Below, in pieces: positions 18,256 to 26,959 of a DNA stretch of 64,000 bases. The stretch is from PCC-6802 sp943367755 (GTDB taxonomy: Bacteria > Cyanobacteriota > Cyanobacteriia > Pseudanabaenales > Pseudanabaenaceae), in contig CALRKB020000001.1 of NCBI GenBank assembly GCA_943367755.1, forward strand, positions 252,275-316,274. The letters run 5' to 3'. The notes beneath the pieces were generated by a model, which saw nothing but the letters and a program-made list of their open reading frames with translations, made no database searches and was not told the origin of the DNA. Position 1 is the first letter of the stretch. The number at the start of each line of letters is the position of its first letter. Position numbers and translations under genes: made by a program.

Positions 18256-20166
18256 ATGAGTACTGCTTATATCAATGGAATTGGCAAATTTCTGCCAAAC
18301 AATCCGATCGCGAATGAAGAGATGGAAGATTACCTTGGCAAAATCGGCGATCGCCCTTCCAAAGTCCGCGCGCGCATTCTCAAAAGTAATGGCATTCAGC
18401 AGCGCTACTATGCCCTCGATCGCCAGCAAAATACTACTCACCGCACGAGTGAACTGGCGGCATATGCCGTGCGCGATCTCCTAGAGCAAAGTAATCGCGA
18501 CCCCGCCGCAATTGATTTACTCGCTACGGCTACGACCTGGGCGGATCAACTGGTGCCAAGTTTTGCCAGCATGGTGCATGGTGAATTGCCAGAGTTTTCG
18601 CCATTAGAAACTGCTTCCACGCATGGGGTATGCTGTGCGGGTATATCAGCGCTCAAGTACGCAGCGGCACAGGTATCACTGGGAAATAAACACAATGCGA
18701 TCGCTGTAGCAGCGGAAATGCCATCCCGCTTATTCAAACACAGTCGCTTTGAGGCGGAGGAGTCGATCCAAGCTGGACAATCTCTCCCTTTTGATACGGA
18801 ATTTCTGCGCTGGATGCTCTCAGATGGGGCAGGAGCAATGTTGATTCAAGATCGCCCAAATCCCACAGGCATAAGTCTCAAAATCGAATGGGTTGAACTA
18901 ATTTCCCATGCCAATACCTATCCTGTATGCATGTATGCGGGATTTGAAGATCAAAGTGCCAAACATAACTGGATGGAATATCCTTCCTATGTAGAAGCAT
19001 CTAAAGCAGGGGCGTTGAACCTGCGCCAGAATATTCGCATGTTGGATGATGTGATTAAATTAGGCGTGGAAGGCTGGCTGCATTTAATTGAGAAAGGAAG
19101 GGTTAAACCGAGTGAAATCGATTGGTTGCTATGTCACTATTCTTCGCATTTCTTTCGCGGCCAGATTGTCGAACTACTGGAAAAAGCTGAATGCATGGTT
19201 CCCGAACACAAGTGGTTCACAAACCTCTATACACGCGGTAATACTGGCTGTGCAGCTATTTACCTGATGCTAGAAGAACTATTTAATTCAGGAAAGTTAG
19301 AGGTCGGTGAGAAGATTTTTTGCTTTATCCCCGAAAGTGGGCGCTTTACCACAGCCTATATGATGCTGAGCGTCGTGGATGCCAGTGATGCGGCAGTTTC
19401 GCAACTGGAGATAAGCGCGATCGCGCCAAATAAAGCTAATAATCGTATAGTTTCTCTCTCTCCCAATACTACCCAGGTCAATCCAGCTATCCTGGCAGAT
19501 ATCCCACAAAAGGAACCCATGTCAGCTTATTTACTTAGGCAACTAGCGCTTGTCTGGCTGGAATTTGAGCGCCGCATTCACTCTGTACCTTTGGTACGTC
19601 GGCTCGATCGCCGCGAATTTAGCCTTGATGATTACAGGGCTTTGTTACGTAATTTGCGTCCTCAGGTAGTGGAAGGTGCGCGTTGGATGTCTCGTGCGGC
19701 TTCGAATATGATGGATTTTCAAATGCGATCAGCATTTATTGGGCATGCCCAGGTGGAACATCGCGACTATCAAATGCTGGAACAGAATTATGTAGCAGTT
19801 GGAGGTGAATTATCTGAGATTATATCCGCCGAAAAAAATATTGGTAGTGAGGCACTGTCAGCTTTCATTTTTAACCAAGCATCCCAACCTAACCCAGTTG
19901 ACCTCATCGGCAGTATGTTTATCGTCGAAGGTTTAGGTAGTAAGCTCGCCGGGAAGTGGGCGGAGCAGATTCAGGATGTTCTCCATCTGAGCGAGTCGCA
20001 GGTGTCATTTTTGACTTATCACGGTAAAAATGATGACTCCCATCTAGATAAGCTCCATGCCTTAGTTCAGGCAGAATGGATGACAGAGGCGATCGCCCAT
20101 AGCATCATCAAAACTGCCCAGGTGACTTCCCGACTCTATCTTTTGCAATTGGAGGAAATTTGCTAA
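18256..20166 (+). CDS. DarB/FabH-like ketosynthase fused to a heme-oxygenase-like diiron domain
   Basis: Two-domain 636-residue protein. Residues 1 to about 385 are a thiolase-fold ketosynthase of the KAS III / StlD-DarB kind. The probable catalytic triad is Cys126 or 127 (HGVCCAG), His294 (CHYSSHFF) and Asn329 (RGNTGCAA). Residues 422-636 look like a heme-oxygenase-like diiron oxidase (iron-containing redox enzyme) domain. Candidate metal ligands are EHRDY, the Glu in IVEG, and His589-Asp593-His596 in HGKNDDSH. DarB-type enzymes condense acyl chains to dialkylresorcinol precursors, and HDO enzymes oxidise or decarboxylate acids and amines. The combined reaction is unknown. I prefer the ATG at 18256 because the conserved YINGIGKFLPN start follows it. 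The next gene begins at the very next base. Confidence 0.85.
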   Translation: MSTAYINGIGKFLPNNPIANEEMEDYLGKIGDRPSKVRARILKSNGIQQRYYALDRQQNTTHRTSELAAYAVRDLLEQSNRDPAAIDLLATATTWADQLVPSFASMVHGELPEFSPLETASTHGVCCAGISALKYAAAQVSLGNKHNAIAVAAEMPSRLFKHSRFEAEESIQAGQSLPFDTEFLRWMLSDGAGAMLIQDRPNPTGISLKIEWVELISHANTYPVCMYAGFEDQSAKHNWMEYPSYVEASKAGALNLRQNIRMLDDVIKLGVEGWLHLIEKGRVKPSEIDWLLCHYSSHFFRGQIVELLEKAECMVPEHKWFTNLYTRGNTGCAAIYLMLEELFNSGKLEVGEKIFCFIPESGRFTTAYMMLSVVDASDAAVSQLEISAIAPNKANNRIVSLSPNTTQVNPAILADIPQKEPMSAYLLRQLALVWLEFERRIHSVPLVRRLDRREFSLDDYRALLRNLRPQVVEGARWMSRAASNMMDFQMRSAFIGHAQVEHRDYQMLEQNYVAVGGELSEIISAEKNIGSEALSAFIFNQASQPNPVDLIGSMFIVEGLGSKLAGKWAEQIQDVLHLSESQVSFLTYHGKNDDSHLDKLHALVQAEWMTEAIAHSIIKTAQVTSRLYLLQLEEIC

Positions 20167-21117
20167 ATGTCTATCGATAATCACTTATTACACATTTCAA
20201 AGCCTACTTCGCACCAGTCTGCCACGCATCAGGCAGGGGCCTATGCACCCAAACCGAACGATCGCAAAGATCCAAATGCATGGGATTTGCTATACCTCGA
20301 CAATGCCATTCCTGTCGATCCGATCGCCAAAGCCTATATGATTCGCGATCTGCAAAACTGGACGCGTAATTATCTGCTAATTCCGATTAGAATTATTGCG
20401 AATATCCTGCTGGGCATAATTATGACCTGCAAGCGGCTGCTCCCATTCCAATTCCGTGCCTATGGTCTGATGCATCGCGCTGCTGCTTTCTTTCTCAAGC
20501 ACGTTGTTACCCCCGAAGCTTGTTATCTAATCGTGCGGCATCTCTGTATTGGTTCTAATATCGTCAATTTCCTGATAGATAATGGCCCCGATCCTAGTAT
20601 TCCTAAATCTAATCTTTATCCCCGCACTGTTGATGACTTGGCGAATAATGCTTTTCTGGAGCACGACTTAATTCTCTATAACTTTGTCTATGACTATAAT
20701 ATGGCGATGCAAGCTCGTCCAAACTGGTTAGCAGCAGTGCGATCAAGCGATATTAACTACAGTAGTATTCACCCAGTTGAGATAAGTATAGACTGCTCAA
20801 AACGGGCATGGCTACAACTTCTCGATCTGGAATCTGCAATTGAGCTGTTTAAGGTATTCTATTCCCTTTGCCTTACAAGTGATGAGTTTGAACGTGCGGT
20901 ACTATCATTGCAGTTTGATGAGAACTTTGGCTGCTATGTCAGTGATATTACTGGAGACTATCGCTGGAATCACGTTATTCTCAACCGTCATCCGCTTGCG
21001 CCAAATAGTCCCTTCGATGCCGGACGCGACCTGTTTCAGCATGGCATCATCGCCGAATATCTACATCGTTACCTAGAGCTAAGCCGACACCAAAATGAGA
21101 TTGGGCGAAACCAGTAG
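20167..21117 (+). CDS. Conserved protein of unknown function (possibly DUF6999)
   Basis: Protein of 316 residues whose ATG immediately follows the TAA of the ketosynthase fusion (TAAATG, no spacer), implying translational coupling. Residues about 75-100 form an amphipathic to hydrophobic helix (LLIPIRIIANILLGIIM) that may lie in or on the membrane. The rest is soluble-looking with conserved-type motifs such as HDLILYNFVYDYN and RNHPLAPNSPFDAGRD-like C-terminal segments. I recall a similar family labelled DUF6999 near KS/HDO genes in proteobacteria, but could not check this. No catalytic motif is recognised. A short dispersed repeat overlaps its last codons. Confidence 0.8.
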   Translation: MSIDNHLLHISKPTSHQSATHQAGAYAPKPNDRKDPNAWDLLYLDNAIPVDPIAKAYMIRDLQNWTRNYLLIPIRIIANILLGIIMTCKRLLPFQFRAYGLMHRAAAFFLKHVVTPEACYLIVRHLCIGSNIVNFLIDNGPDPSIPKSNLYPRTVDDLANNAFLEHDLILYNFVYDYNMAMQARPNWLAAVRSSDINYSSIHPVEISIDCSKRAWLQLLDLESAIELFKVFYSLCLTSDEFERAVLSLQFDENFGCYVSDITGDYRWNHVILNRHPLAPNSPFDAGRDLFQHGIIAEYLHRYLELSRHQNEIGRNQ

Positions 21118-21176
21118 GGGTAGTGCCCCCGCGCCTACCCCCAAACATCAGGGCAACCACAGAGGGATTGCCCTAC
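21114..21176. repeat. 63-bp dispersed repeat, copy A
   Basis: Begins GTAGGGGTAG and ends TTGCCCTAC, with near-inverted termini. It closely matches the copy at 27041-27104, sharing GTAGGGGTAG, GCCTA, CATCAGG, CAACCAC and GGATTGCCC in the same order. It overlaps the stop codon of the preceding gene and sits inside the three-gene cluster. It is MITE-like or REP-like in size; no transposase is involved here. Confidence 0.75.
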
Positions 21177-21216
21177 GATAATTACATGAATTTCGTTAAT
21201 AAACATCAACAAAACA

Positions 21217-21816
21217 ATGTATATAAGCCATTTAGTATATGTTCCTAGCCTTTTGGTAGCCCTACGCTTTGCGATCGCGCCTCTACTACTTCTCGATGCT
21301 TTGGATCGCAGTATTAGCTCCTGGTTTATCGTTGGATATGTAATAGCTGTCATTTCAGATATCTTTGATGGCATCATTGCGCGAAAATTAAATATCAGTA
21401 CTGTCGCTTTGCGACAAGCAGATAGTTGGGCTGATATCTGTCTATACATATGCATCGCCATCAGTGCCTGGCTAGTGCATCCTCAAGTATTGGTAGATTT
21501 TCAAATCCCCTTACTTGTAGCGATCGCGGCTCAATTAATTTTATTTGCGATTAGTCTGGTCAAGTTTGGCAAATTCCCCAGCTTCCATACATACACAGCC
21601 AAAGCATGGGGTCTAGCACTGTTAATCGCTACTGTATCATTGTTTGGTTTTAGTTATGCAGATCCTCTCTGGCTGGCGATCGCCTTTTGCCTGATCAACA
21701 CTATCGAAGAAATTGCAATGACGCTGATATTACCGAAATGGACGCATGATATCTTGAGTATCTTTCACGCACTAGATCTAAGAAAAAGTTGGAAGTCTGA
21801 CATGGGATCAAGCTGA
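21217..21816 (+). CDS. CDP-alcohol phosphatidyltransferase family membrane protein
   Basis: Membrane enzyme of 199 residues with about five or six helices. It carries the CDP-alcohol phosphotransferase signature: DIFDGIIARK (D-x2-DG-x2-AR), then about eight residues on, RQADSWADI (the usual Gly is replaced, D-x3-D kept), at about residues 46-73. The family moves a phospho-alcohol from a CDP-alcohol to an acceptor alcohol, as in phosphatidylglycerol or cardiolipin synthesis. Its place after the ketosynthase fusion suggests it attaches a head group to, or from, the lipid made by that enzyme; this is inference. A terminator follows 98 bases after the stop. Confidence 0.82.
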   Translation: MYISHLVYVPSLLVALRFAIAPLLLLDALDRSISSWFIVGYVIAVISDIFDGIIARKLNISTVALRQADSWADICLYICIAISAWLVHPQVLVDFQIPLLVAIAAQLILFAISLVKFGKFPSFHTYTAKAWGLALLIATVSLFGFSYADPLWLAIAFCLINTIEEIAMTLILPKWTHDILSIFHALDLRKSWKSDMGSS

Positions 21817-21913
21817 AGTAGCTTGGCTACGTCATTACCTGTATTGAACAACTCTCGAAGCTGTAAGACAATTAGGTGTGTTTCCTAGTTGTCCGTTAGC
21901 TAGTTAGTTCGGT

Positions 21914-21944
21914 GCGCTCTTGCTATGGCGGGAGTGCTTTTTTT
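21914..21944 (+). terminator. Rho-independent terminator after the ketosynthase cluster
   Basis: GCGCTC (21914-21919) pairs with GAGTGC (21932-21937), allowing one G-U pair, followed by seven T residues. It ends the transcript that includes the CDP-alcohol transferase. Confidence 0.75.
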
Positions 21945-21991
21945 GTGGCAGTAGTTAATGAATTTTGTCGGGATTCGCTACAATGTGCTGT

Positions 21992-23083
21992 ATGACATAT
22001 TCTAATGGCTATAAAGACCTGAAAGACATTGCTAGCCTCAAGGCTGAACTTAGTTATTTCTTAGATAACATTCAGGATATTGATCATGGCGAAATTATCT
22101 GCCAATCTCTGTCCACAATTTTGCAGATTGCTCAGACTGAAACCGAGAGACTAGACTGGAAAGTAATTGCTGGCTCCTTACAAGATATGCGTAAGGCGAT
22201 CGCCGCATTTTACCCATTTCGCTACACCCGTAAAGTCAGTATCTTTGGTTCAGCCCGTACATTACCACAGGAACCGGAATATGCCCAGGCAATGGACTTT
22301 GCCCGTTGCATTACCTCTAAGGGGTTTATGGTGCTTACTGGCGCAGGTGGTGGCATTATGGCCGCCGGCAATGAAGGAGCTAGTCAAGAGCATTCCTTTG
22401 GCTTAAATATCGATCTCCCGTTCGAGCAAACAACCAACGAACATCTCCAGGACAGCACTCGTCTAATCCAGTTTAAGTACTTTTTTACCCGTAAGCTATT
22501 TTTTCTGAAGGAAAGCGATGCGATCGCCTTATTCCCTGGTGGTTTTGGTACGCAGGATGAGTTTTTTGAGTGCCTCACGCTCTGTCAGACTGGTAAATCT
22601 ACCCCCAAAGCTTTGGTGTTAGTCGATAAGCCTGGCGGAGATTACTGGTTACAGTGGGATGAATACATTCGTAAGCACCTGCTAGAGCGCCGCCTAATCG
22701 GCGAAGGCGATCGCAGCCTCTACAAGATCGTTGACTCGGTTGAAGCAGCCTGCCAGACAATTAGTAATTTTTATAGTATTTATCACTCAAGTCGCTGGAT
22801 CGGCAGCTTGTTTGTGATTAGGCTAAACTGCAATATCTCGGACTCACACCTCGATCGCCTCAATCAGAAATTTAGCGATATTCTTGTATCGGGCCAGATT
22901 GAGCGTAGTAGCGCTTTGGATGCCGAAATCCAGGACGACCATATTGCTCATTTACCTCGCCTGACCATGTACTTTAACCAGCAAAGTTACGGTCGCCTGA
23001 ACGAGCTGATTGCTGAAATTAATCTGGTTGGGTCAGACGAGGAGGAACTTCTGATTTCGTGTCCGCTCACGCAGTTGCGTTGA
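21992..23083 (+). CDS. LOG family protein (TIGR00730, Rossmann fold)
   Basis: About 363 residues from the ATG at 21992; an in-frame TTG at 21965 and ATG at 21983 are alternatives. The central domain has the LOG signatures GAGGGIMAAGNEGA and PGGFGTQDE, the second being the nucleotide/AMP-binding active site. LOG proteins release free cytokinin-type bases from nucleotides or act as AMP/ADP phosphoribohydrolases; the substrate here is unknown. The protein is longer than the compact (about 190-residue) LOG enzymes, with an extra N-terminal helix bundle and a C-terminal domain, as in PpnN-like members. A TACAAT box at 21979-21984 lies just before the chosen start, so the message may be nearly leaderless. 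Confidence 0.87.
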   Translation: MTYSNGYKDLKDIASLKAELSYFLDNIQDIDHGEIICQSLSTILQIAQTETERLDWKVIAGSLQDMRKAIAAFYPFRYTRKVSIFGSARTLPQEPEYAQAMDFARCITSKGFMVLTGAGGGIMAAGNEGASQEHSFGLNIDLPFEQTTNEHLQDSTRLIQFKYFFTRKLFFLKESDAIALFPGGFGTQDEFFECLTLCQTGKSTPKALVLVDKPGGDYWLQWDEYIRKHLLERRLIGEGDRSLYKIVDSVEAACQTISNFYSIYHSSRWIGSLFVIRLNCNISDSHLDRLNQKFSDILVSGQIERSSALDAEIQDDHIAHLPRLTMYFNQQSYGRLNELIAEINLVGSDEEELLISCPLTQLR

Positions 23084-23101
23084 TTGTTAATCCATCGAAG
23101 C

Positions 23102-23132
23102 TCAGTTAAGTTGTTAAGTTGCTAAGTTGTTA
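23102..23132. repeat. Short tandem repeat of TTAAGTTG type
   Basis: Three to four imperfect copies of an 8-base unit (TTAAGTTG, TTAAGTTG, CTAAGTTG, TTATG...) between two convergent genes. Likely simple slippage; no function proposed. Confidence 0.6.
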
Positions 23133-23363
23133 TGAAGTCACCTCGATTTCGTGAGATCCCAGGTGGGCAATAAAGCTTTTAATACTGGTCTGAAATTTAA
23201 TCAGAATAGGGTAGTTGGGGCTAATCGGCCTACCATGCCAGTCTGCCAAAATATCAATAATTTCCCCCTCCATTCCCTGAATGTCAAAAGCTTGTTTGGG
23301 GTGTTCGGGATGGTGGTATACATTTAACGACCCGACAACGCGAACGCGATCGCCAACTTTCAT
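23130..23363 (-). CDS. ftrV: Ferredoxin-thioredoxin reductase, variable chain
   Basis: Small 77-residue SH3-like barrel protein. It matches the variable (non-catalytic) subunit of ferredoxin:thioredoxin reductase, with early KVGDRVRVV, central VYHHPEHP and ADWHGRPISPNYPI. It stabilises the catalytic iron-sulfur subunit, which passes electrons from photosystem-I-reduced ferredoxin to thioredoxin. The catalytic subunit gene is not in this window. A ferredoxin gene is, at about 42 kb. Confidence 0.92.
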   Translation of the reverse strand: MKVGDRVRVVGSLNVYHHPEHPKQAFDIQGMEGEIIDILADWHGRPISPNYPILIKFQTSIKSFIAHLGSHEIEVTS

Positions 23364-23457
23364 AGTGCTCCTAAATACTCAATTTTGCCTGTTTGGTGCC
23401 GATAAAAGCGATCGCTACTAAGCACATACAACTTGCTAGTAATCGATCGCTCTTAAA

Positions 23458-23871
23458 TTAAGCAGCCCTAGATAGCATAAACCTTGGTGCGTGTCCCCAA
23501 AAAGCTTCTAACCCATAAAACTCTCTTTCTTTTGGCATCATGATATGCACGATCAGATCGCCATAGTCCTGCAATATCCAGCTAGCATCACTTTCACCGC
23601 TACAACGAATAGGATGACGGTCAAAGGTTACGGCAATTTTGTCTTCTATGGCATTGGCGATCGCGCGCACCTGAGCCTTTGAAAGTCCTGTGGCAATCAC
23701 AAAGTAGTCTGCCAGTGACGACACCTCGCCTACCGCCAGGATTAAGATATCCTCCGCTTTGCGATCTTCTGCTGCAGTAGCTGCTGTTAGTGACATCTGG
23801 TAAACGTCACTCTGGCTTGGGTTTAGTTGCCGATCTAGTTCGGAAGATACACTAACCTGGTTTATTGTCAT
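23458..23871 (-). CDS. rsfS: Ribosomal silencing factor
   Basis: RsfS/Iojap family protein of 137 residues that binds ribosomal protein L14 and blocks subunit joining when nutrients are low. The core runs from about residue 35 (AAEDRKAEDILILAVGEVSS) to DYFVIATGLSKAQVRAIA, then SWILQDYGDLIVHIM and REFYGLEAFW. The N-terminal 30 residues are extra and poorly conserved in type. It is on the same strand as ftrV, about 95 bases upstream of that gene. Confidence 0.93.
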   Translation of the reverse strand: MTINQVSVSSELDRQLNPSQSDVYQMSLTAATAAEDRKAEDILILAVGEVSSLADYFVIATGLSKAQVRAIANAIEDKIAVTFDRHPIRCSGESDASWILQDYGDLIVHIMMPKEREFYGLEAFWGHAPRFMLSRAA

Positions 23872-23945
23872 AGATATTGGTTTGGTAATGAAGTATGGAC
23901 TAATAACTATTTTACAAGCAGCAAAAAGTTATTGATTGGCAGAGC

Positions 23946-24959
23946 TCAAATTGAATAATTTAGTGGAAAAGATCTGGTATCTCTTGGTTGAACGTGTACG
24001 CGCTGTTGAGGCTCTAGTTGCAGTGCATCAAAGCGATCGCGTGTTAAATGAGCAGTTAAAACCTGACCATCATCCAATACGAGTTCCACCTGAATTTCCC
24101 AACCCAAGTGAATCAGGCGGCTGATGCGAGCAGGAACGCTTGTGCTGTTGGCTTGAGTTTCAATCATGATGTCCTGCGGGCGAATAAACACATGCTCGCG
24201 ATTGTCATGGTTACTTTTGCCGGCAATGTTGGTGTTGCCTGGCACCACATTCACCGGGCCAATAAAACTCATCACAAAAGAAGTAGCGGGATTGTCATAA
24301 ATTTCCGCCGGGGTACCTACTTGCTCGACTCTTCCCTTGTTCATCACCACGATCGCATCAGAAACTTCCATCGCCTCTTCTTGATCGTGGGTGACAAATA
24401 CGCTGGTGACGTGGACTTCATCATGAAGGCGGCGCAACCAGGCTCGCAGTTCTTTACGCACCTTGGCATCTAATGCCCCAAATGGTTCATCTAACAATAA
24501 AACCTTGGGCTCCACCGCTAATGCTCTGGCTAGCGCTACCCTCTGTCTCTGTCCACCAGATAACTGCGAGGGATAGCGATTGCCCAATCCCTTCATCTGC
24601 ACTAGTTCGATCAGCTCGTCTACCCGACTGGCAATTTTATCTTTGGCATGTTTGCGGATTTCCAGCCCAAAGGCAATATTCTGCCGTACCGTCATATGCT
24701 TGAACAGAGCATAGTGCTGAAACACAAACCCGATATTGCGATCGCGCACATCCTGAAAAGTAGCATCCTCACCCGTAAGCAGAATCCTGCCGCGATCGGG
24801 TATTTCCAAACCTGCGATCAACCGCAACAGGGTAGATTTACCCGAACCTGATGGGCCCAAAAGTGCCACTAAAGAGCCAGTTTTAACCTCAATACTAACG
24901 TTGTCTACAGCTTGGAAGTCACCAAAGCTTTTTGAGACTTCCTGAACTACGATGCCCAC
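23946..24959 (-). CDS. cysA: Sulfate/thiosulfate ABC transporter ATP-binding protein
   Basis: ATPase subunit of the CysTWA importer. Walker A is GPSGSGKSTLL, the signature LSGGQRQRVALARAL, Walker B LLLDEPFGALD, and a TOBE-type C-terminal domain follows. The open frame extends to 25034, but a GTG at 24959 gives the usual VGIVVQEVSKSFGDFQ start and is preceded by AGAGGG, so I place the start there (337 residues). No cysT, cysW or sulfate-binding-protein gene is adjacent, so this is an orphan ATPase gene. CysA specificity is by overall resemblance; another import ATPase is possible. Confidence 0.85.
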   Translation of the reverse strand: MGIVVQEVSKSFGDFQAVDNVSIEVKTGSLVALLGPSGSGKSTLLRLIAGLEIPDRGRILLTGEDATFQDVRDRNIGFVFQHYALFKHMTVRQNIAFGLEIRKHAKDKIASRVDELIELVQMKGLGNRYPSQLSGGQRQRVALARALAVEPKVLLLDEPFGALDAKVRKELRAWLRRLHDEVHVTSVFVTHDQEEAMEVSDAIVVMNKGRVEQVGTPAEIYDNPATSFVMSFIGPVNVVPGNTNIAGKSNHDNREHVFIRPQDIMIETQANSTSVPARISRLIHLGWEIQVELVLDDGQVLTAHLTRDRFDALQLEPQQRVHVQPRDTRSFPLNYSI

Positions 24960-25079
24960 GTCATCTACCCTCTTACACAAAAGACTTTGCACAATCTCCA
25001 GTTTGCCTATGGAGTTATCGTTAATTGTGATCATATCCTAAATTTGGTCAAGGACTAAGTCTGGCTTAGGATATCTGCT

Positions 25080-26516
25080 TTACAGCAATCCGTAAATGGT
25101 TTGGTAGAGCAACCGGAACAGGGCGACTAGGGCGATCATGCCAAAGCCCGCGATCGCGGCAAGCAGCATAATTTCTGGAAAAGGCTGACTCTGTAAGTTA
25201 AAAAATATTTTGCTCAACCACAACAAAGCAGCAGTTAGCACGACAAAGAATAAAAGATCCTTGTTGTCCATGACTTGACTGGAACGGAGCCACAAAATCA
25301 CGAGCATGACGCCCACCAGGATCAAATAACTAAAAGGCCCTAATGTTGCCATGCCAATACTATGTGTTACCAATCCTAATGCCATACCCTCAAATCCAAT
25401 CAGGAAAGCTGCAAATAATTGATTGCCTAATGGTGGCAATACCAAAGGTGGCGATGGTACAGCCGGAGGGCGAGGTGCTTTTATATTTGGAACTGGGGGA
25501 GGAGCGGGAGATATTGGAACTGCTACTGGAGCAACTGCTGGTCTTGGTGCTGGCGTAGGGTGGATAGCAGGACTAGAGCCAGTTAAAGCAGCTAGTACTT
25601 CCTTGGCTGAGCTGAAGCGATCGCTAGGTGAATTCTCTAACATACGATCTAAGATGCTGGCTAGGTGTGGACTTACTACTGTCTGCGATCGCCAGTTCCA
25701 TCGATTTGTGGCGGGGTCAAACAGCTCTTCTGGCGGCTTACCCGTCAACAGGTAAATACAAGTTACTGCAAATGCATACAGATCGGTAGAAGGAAAAACC
25801 GCATCGCTGCGCATTTGCTCTGGAGCGGCAAACCCTGGCGTAAAGATGCCTGTGGATTTCTGACCTACTGCCATGCTCGTCACCTGCTTCACCGCGCCAA
25901 AGTCAATCAGAAAATATCTACCATCCTGAGGGCGCACCATAATGTTAGAAGGCTTGATATCTCGGTGAATGGATTCGCGATCGTGGACAAACTGCAAAAC
26001 CGGCAGCAGGCTATTTACAATCTCCAGTACTTCCTCCTCTCTCAGCGCTCCGTGTTGCTCTACAACCTGCTCTAGGGTCAGTCCGTCGATATATTCCTGC
26101 ACCAGGTAAAAAAACTGATCTTGATGGGTCGGATTACGGCTCGGTGCTTGAACTTCAAAAAATGCTAGCAGATCTGGTATTTGGGGGTGCGTACCCAACG
26201 TATCCAACACCGTACCTTCCCGCTCAAATAAGGTGGTAGCCAACTGCATCTGTTGCGGGTTTAACCCTACAGGTAGCAATTGCTTGACGACACAACGCCG
26301 CATTGAAGGCGTGTAGCGATCGACCGCCATAAAAGTGGCACCAAACCCACCCCGAGCCAATGGCTTCTCTGTAATATACCTACCACCGAGGATGAGGGGC
26401 ATGCCACAGGTCGTGCAAAATTTTTGGGTAATGGTCTTAATGGTGCCAGCGGTATCGAGATCGGGAAATGAATTGAGCGGTCTGGCGCAACCAGGACGTG
26501 TGCAATAGATATCCAC
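25080..26516 (-). CDS. Serine/threonine protein kinase with zinc ribbon and membrane tail
   Basis: Eukaryotic-type kinase of 478 residues. An N-terminal four-cysteine ribbon (CTRPGC and CTTCG, residues 4-38) precedes a kinase domain (about 46-310). The kinase has the glycine loop ARGGFGATF, VVKQL lysine, catalytic HRDIKPSNIM and LIDFGAVKQ. A proline-rich linker (about 315-360) leads to four hydrophobic helices (about 365-475). Start is GTG. The layout suggests a membrane-anchored cytoplasmic kinase. It could phosphorylate partners of the FHA proteins in this window; that link is inference. A second zinc-ribbon membrane protein lies 71 bases upstream on the same strand. Confidence 0.92.
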   Translation of the reverse strand: MDIYCTRPGCARPLNSFPDLDTAGTIKTITQKFCTTCGMPLILGGRYITEKPLARGGFGATFMAVDRYTPSMRRCVVKQLLPVGLNPQQMQLATTLFEREGTVLDTLGTHPQIPDLLAFFEVQAPSRNPTHQDQFFYLVQEYIDGLTLEQVVEQHGALREEEVLEIVNSLLPVLQFVHDRESIHRDIKPSNIMVRPQDGRYFLIDFGAVKQVTSMAVGQKSTGIFTPGFAAPEQMRSDAVFPSTDLYAFAVTCIYLLTGKPPEELFDPATNRWNWRSQTVVSPHLASILDRMLENSPSDRFSSAKEVLAALTGSSPAIHPTPAPRPAVAPVAVPISPAPPPVPNIKAPRPPAVPSPPLVLPPLGNQLFAAFLIGFEGMALGLVTHSIGMATLGPFSYLILVGVMLVILWLRSSQVMDNKDLLFFVVLTAALLWLSKIFFNLQSQPFPEIMLLAAIAGFGMIALVALFRLLYQTIYGLL

Positions 26517-26587
26517 GCTTTAACCAGTGAACAGTGAATAGCAAACATCGTATAGCAATCAGCAGTCAATGATGAGCTAGTTAAAAG

Positions 26588-26959
26588 CTAATCAACAGTT
26601 TGAACTTCTACATCAATCGTACCTGGAGGAGTAAAGCGGACAAACTTTTGGTTTTCCACCTGCAACACCTCGCCACAACTGGGACAGTTGAACTGGCTGT
26701 TACGCGGAGCGATCGAGGCATGTCCACACACAGGACACTCAGATGTAACGATGCTGCGCTTCAACCACCACTGTAGGACGACCACGGTAACTACTGGTGC
26801 GATGATGGCGAGCGTCATCAGAATAAAGAATGAGTCAACCAGCCAGCCCAGCCCAAGATAGCTCAAGCCCCAGACGACTAAAAATACGGTAAGCCAGAAT
26901 CGCAAGCCAGCCCATCGATCGCCATTATTACCGCCATTACCAAGTGTATAGAATCTCAT
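26588..26959 (-). CDS. Membrane protein with C-terminal zinc ribbon
   Basis: Protein of 123 residues with two hydrophobic helices (about residues 17-38 and 41-65) and a C-terminal zinc ribbon CPVCGHASIAPRNSQFNCPSC (two CxxC pairs, about 77-97). The function is unknown. It precedes the Ser/Thr kinase gene by 71 bases on the same strand, and both carry zinc ribbons, so co-expression is plausible. Confidence 0.75.
   Translation of the reverse strand: MRFYTLGNGGNNGDRWAGLRFWLTVFLVVWGLSYLGLGWLVDSFFILMTLAIIAPVVTVVVLQWWLKRSIVTSECPVCGHASIAPRNSQFNCPSCGEVLQVENQKFVRFTPPGTIDVEVQTVD

Noticed and set aside
24960..25034. Longer cysA start at 25034
   Set aside because: The extra 25 residues are unlike CysA; a GTG with a good SD at 24959 fits better.
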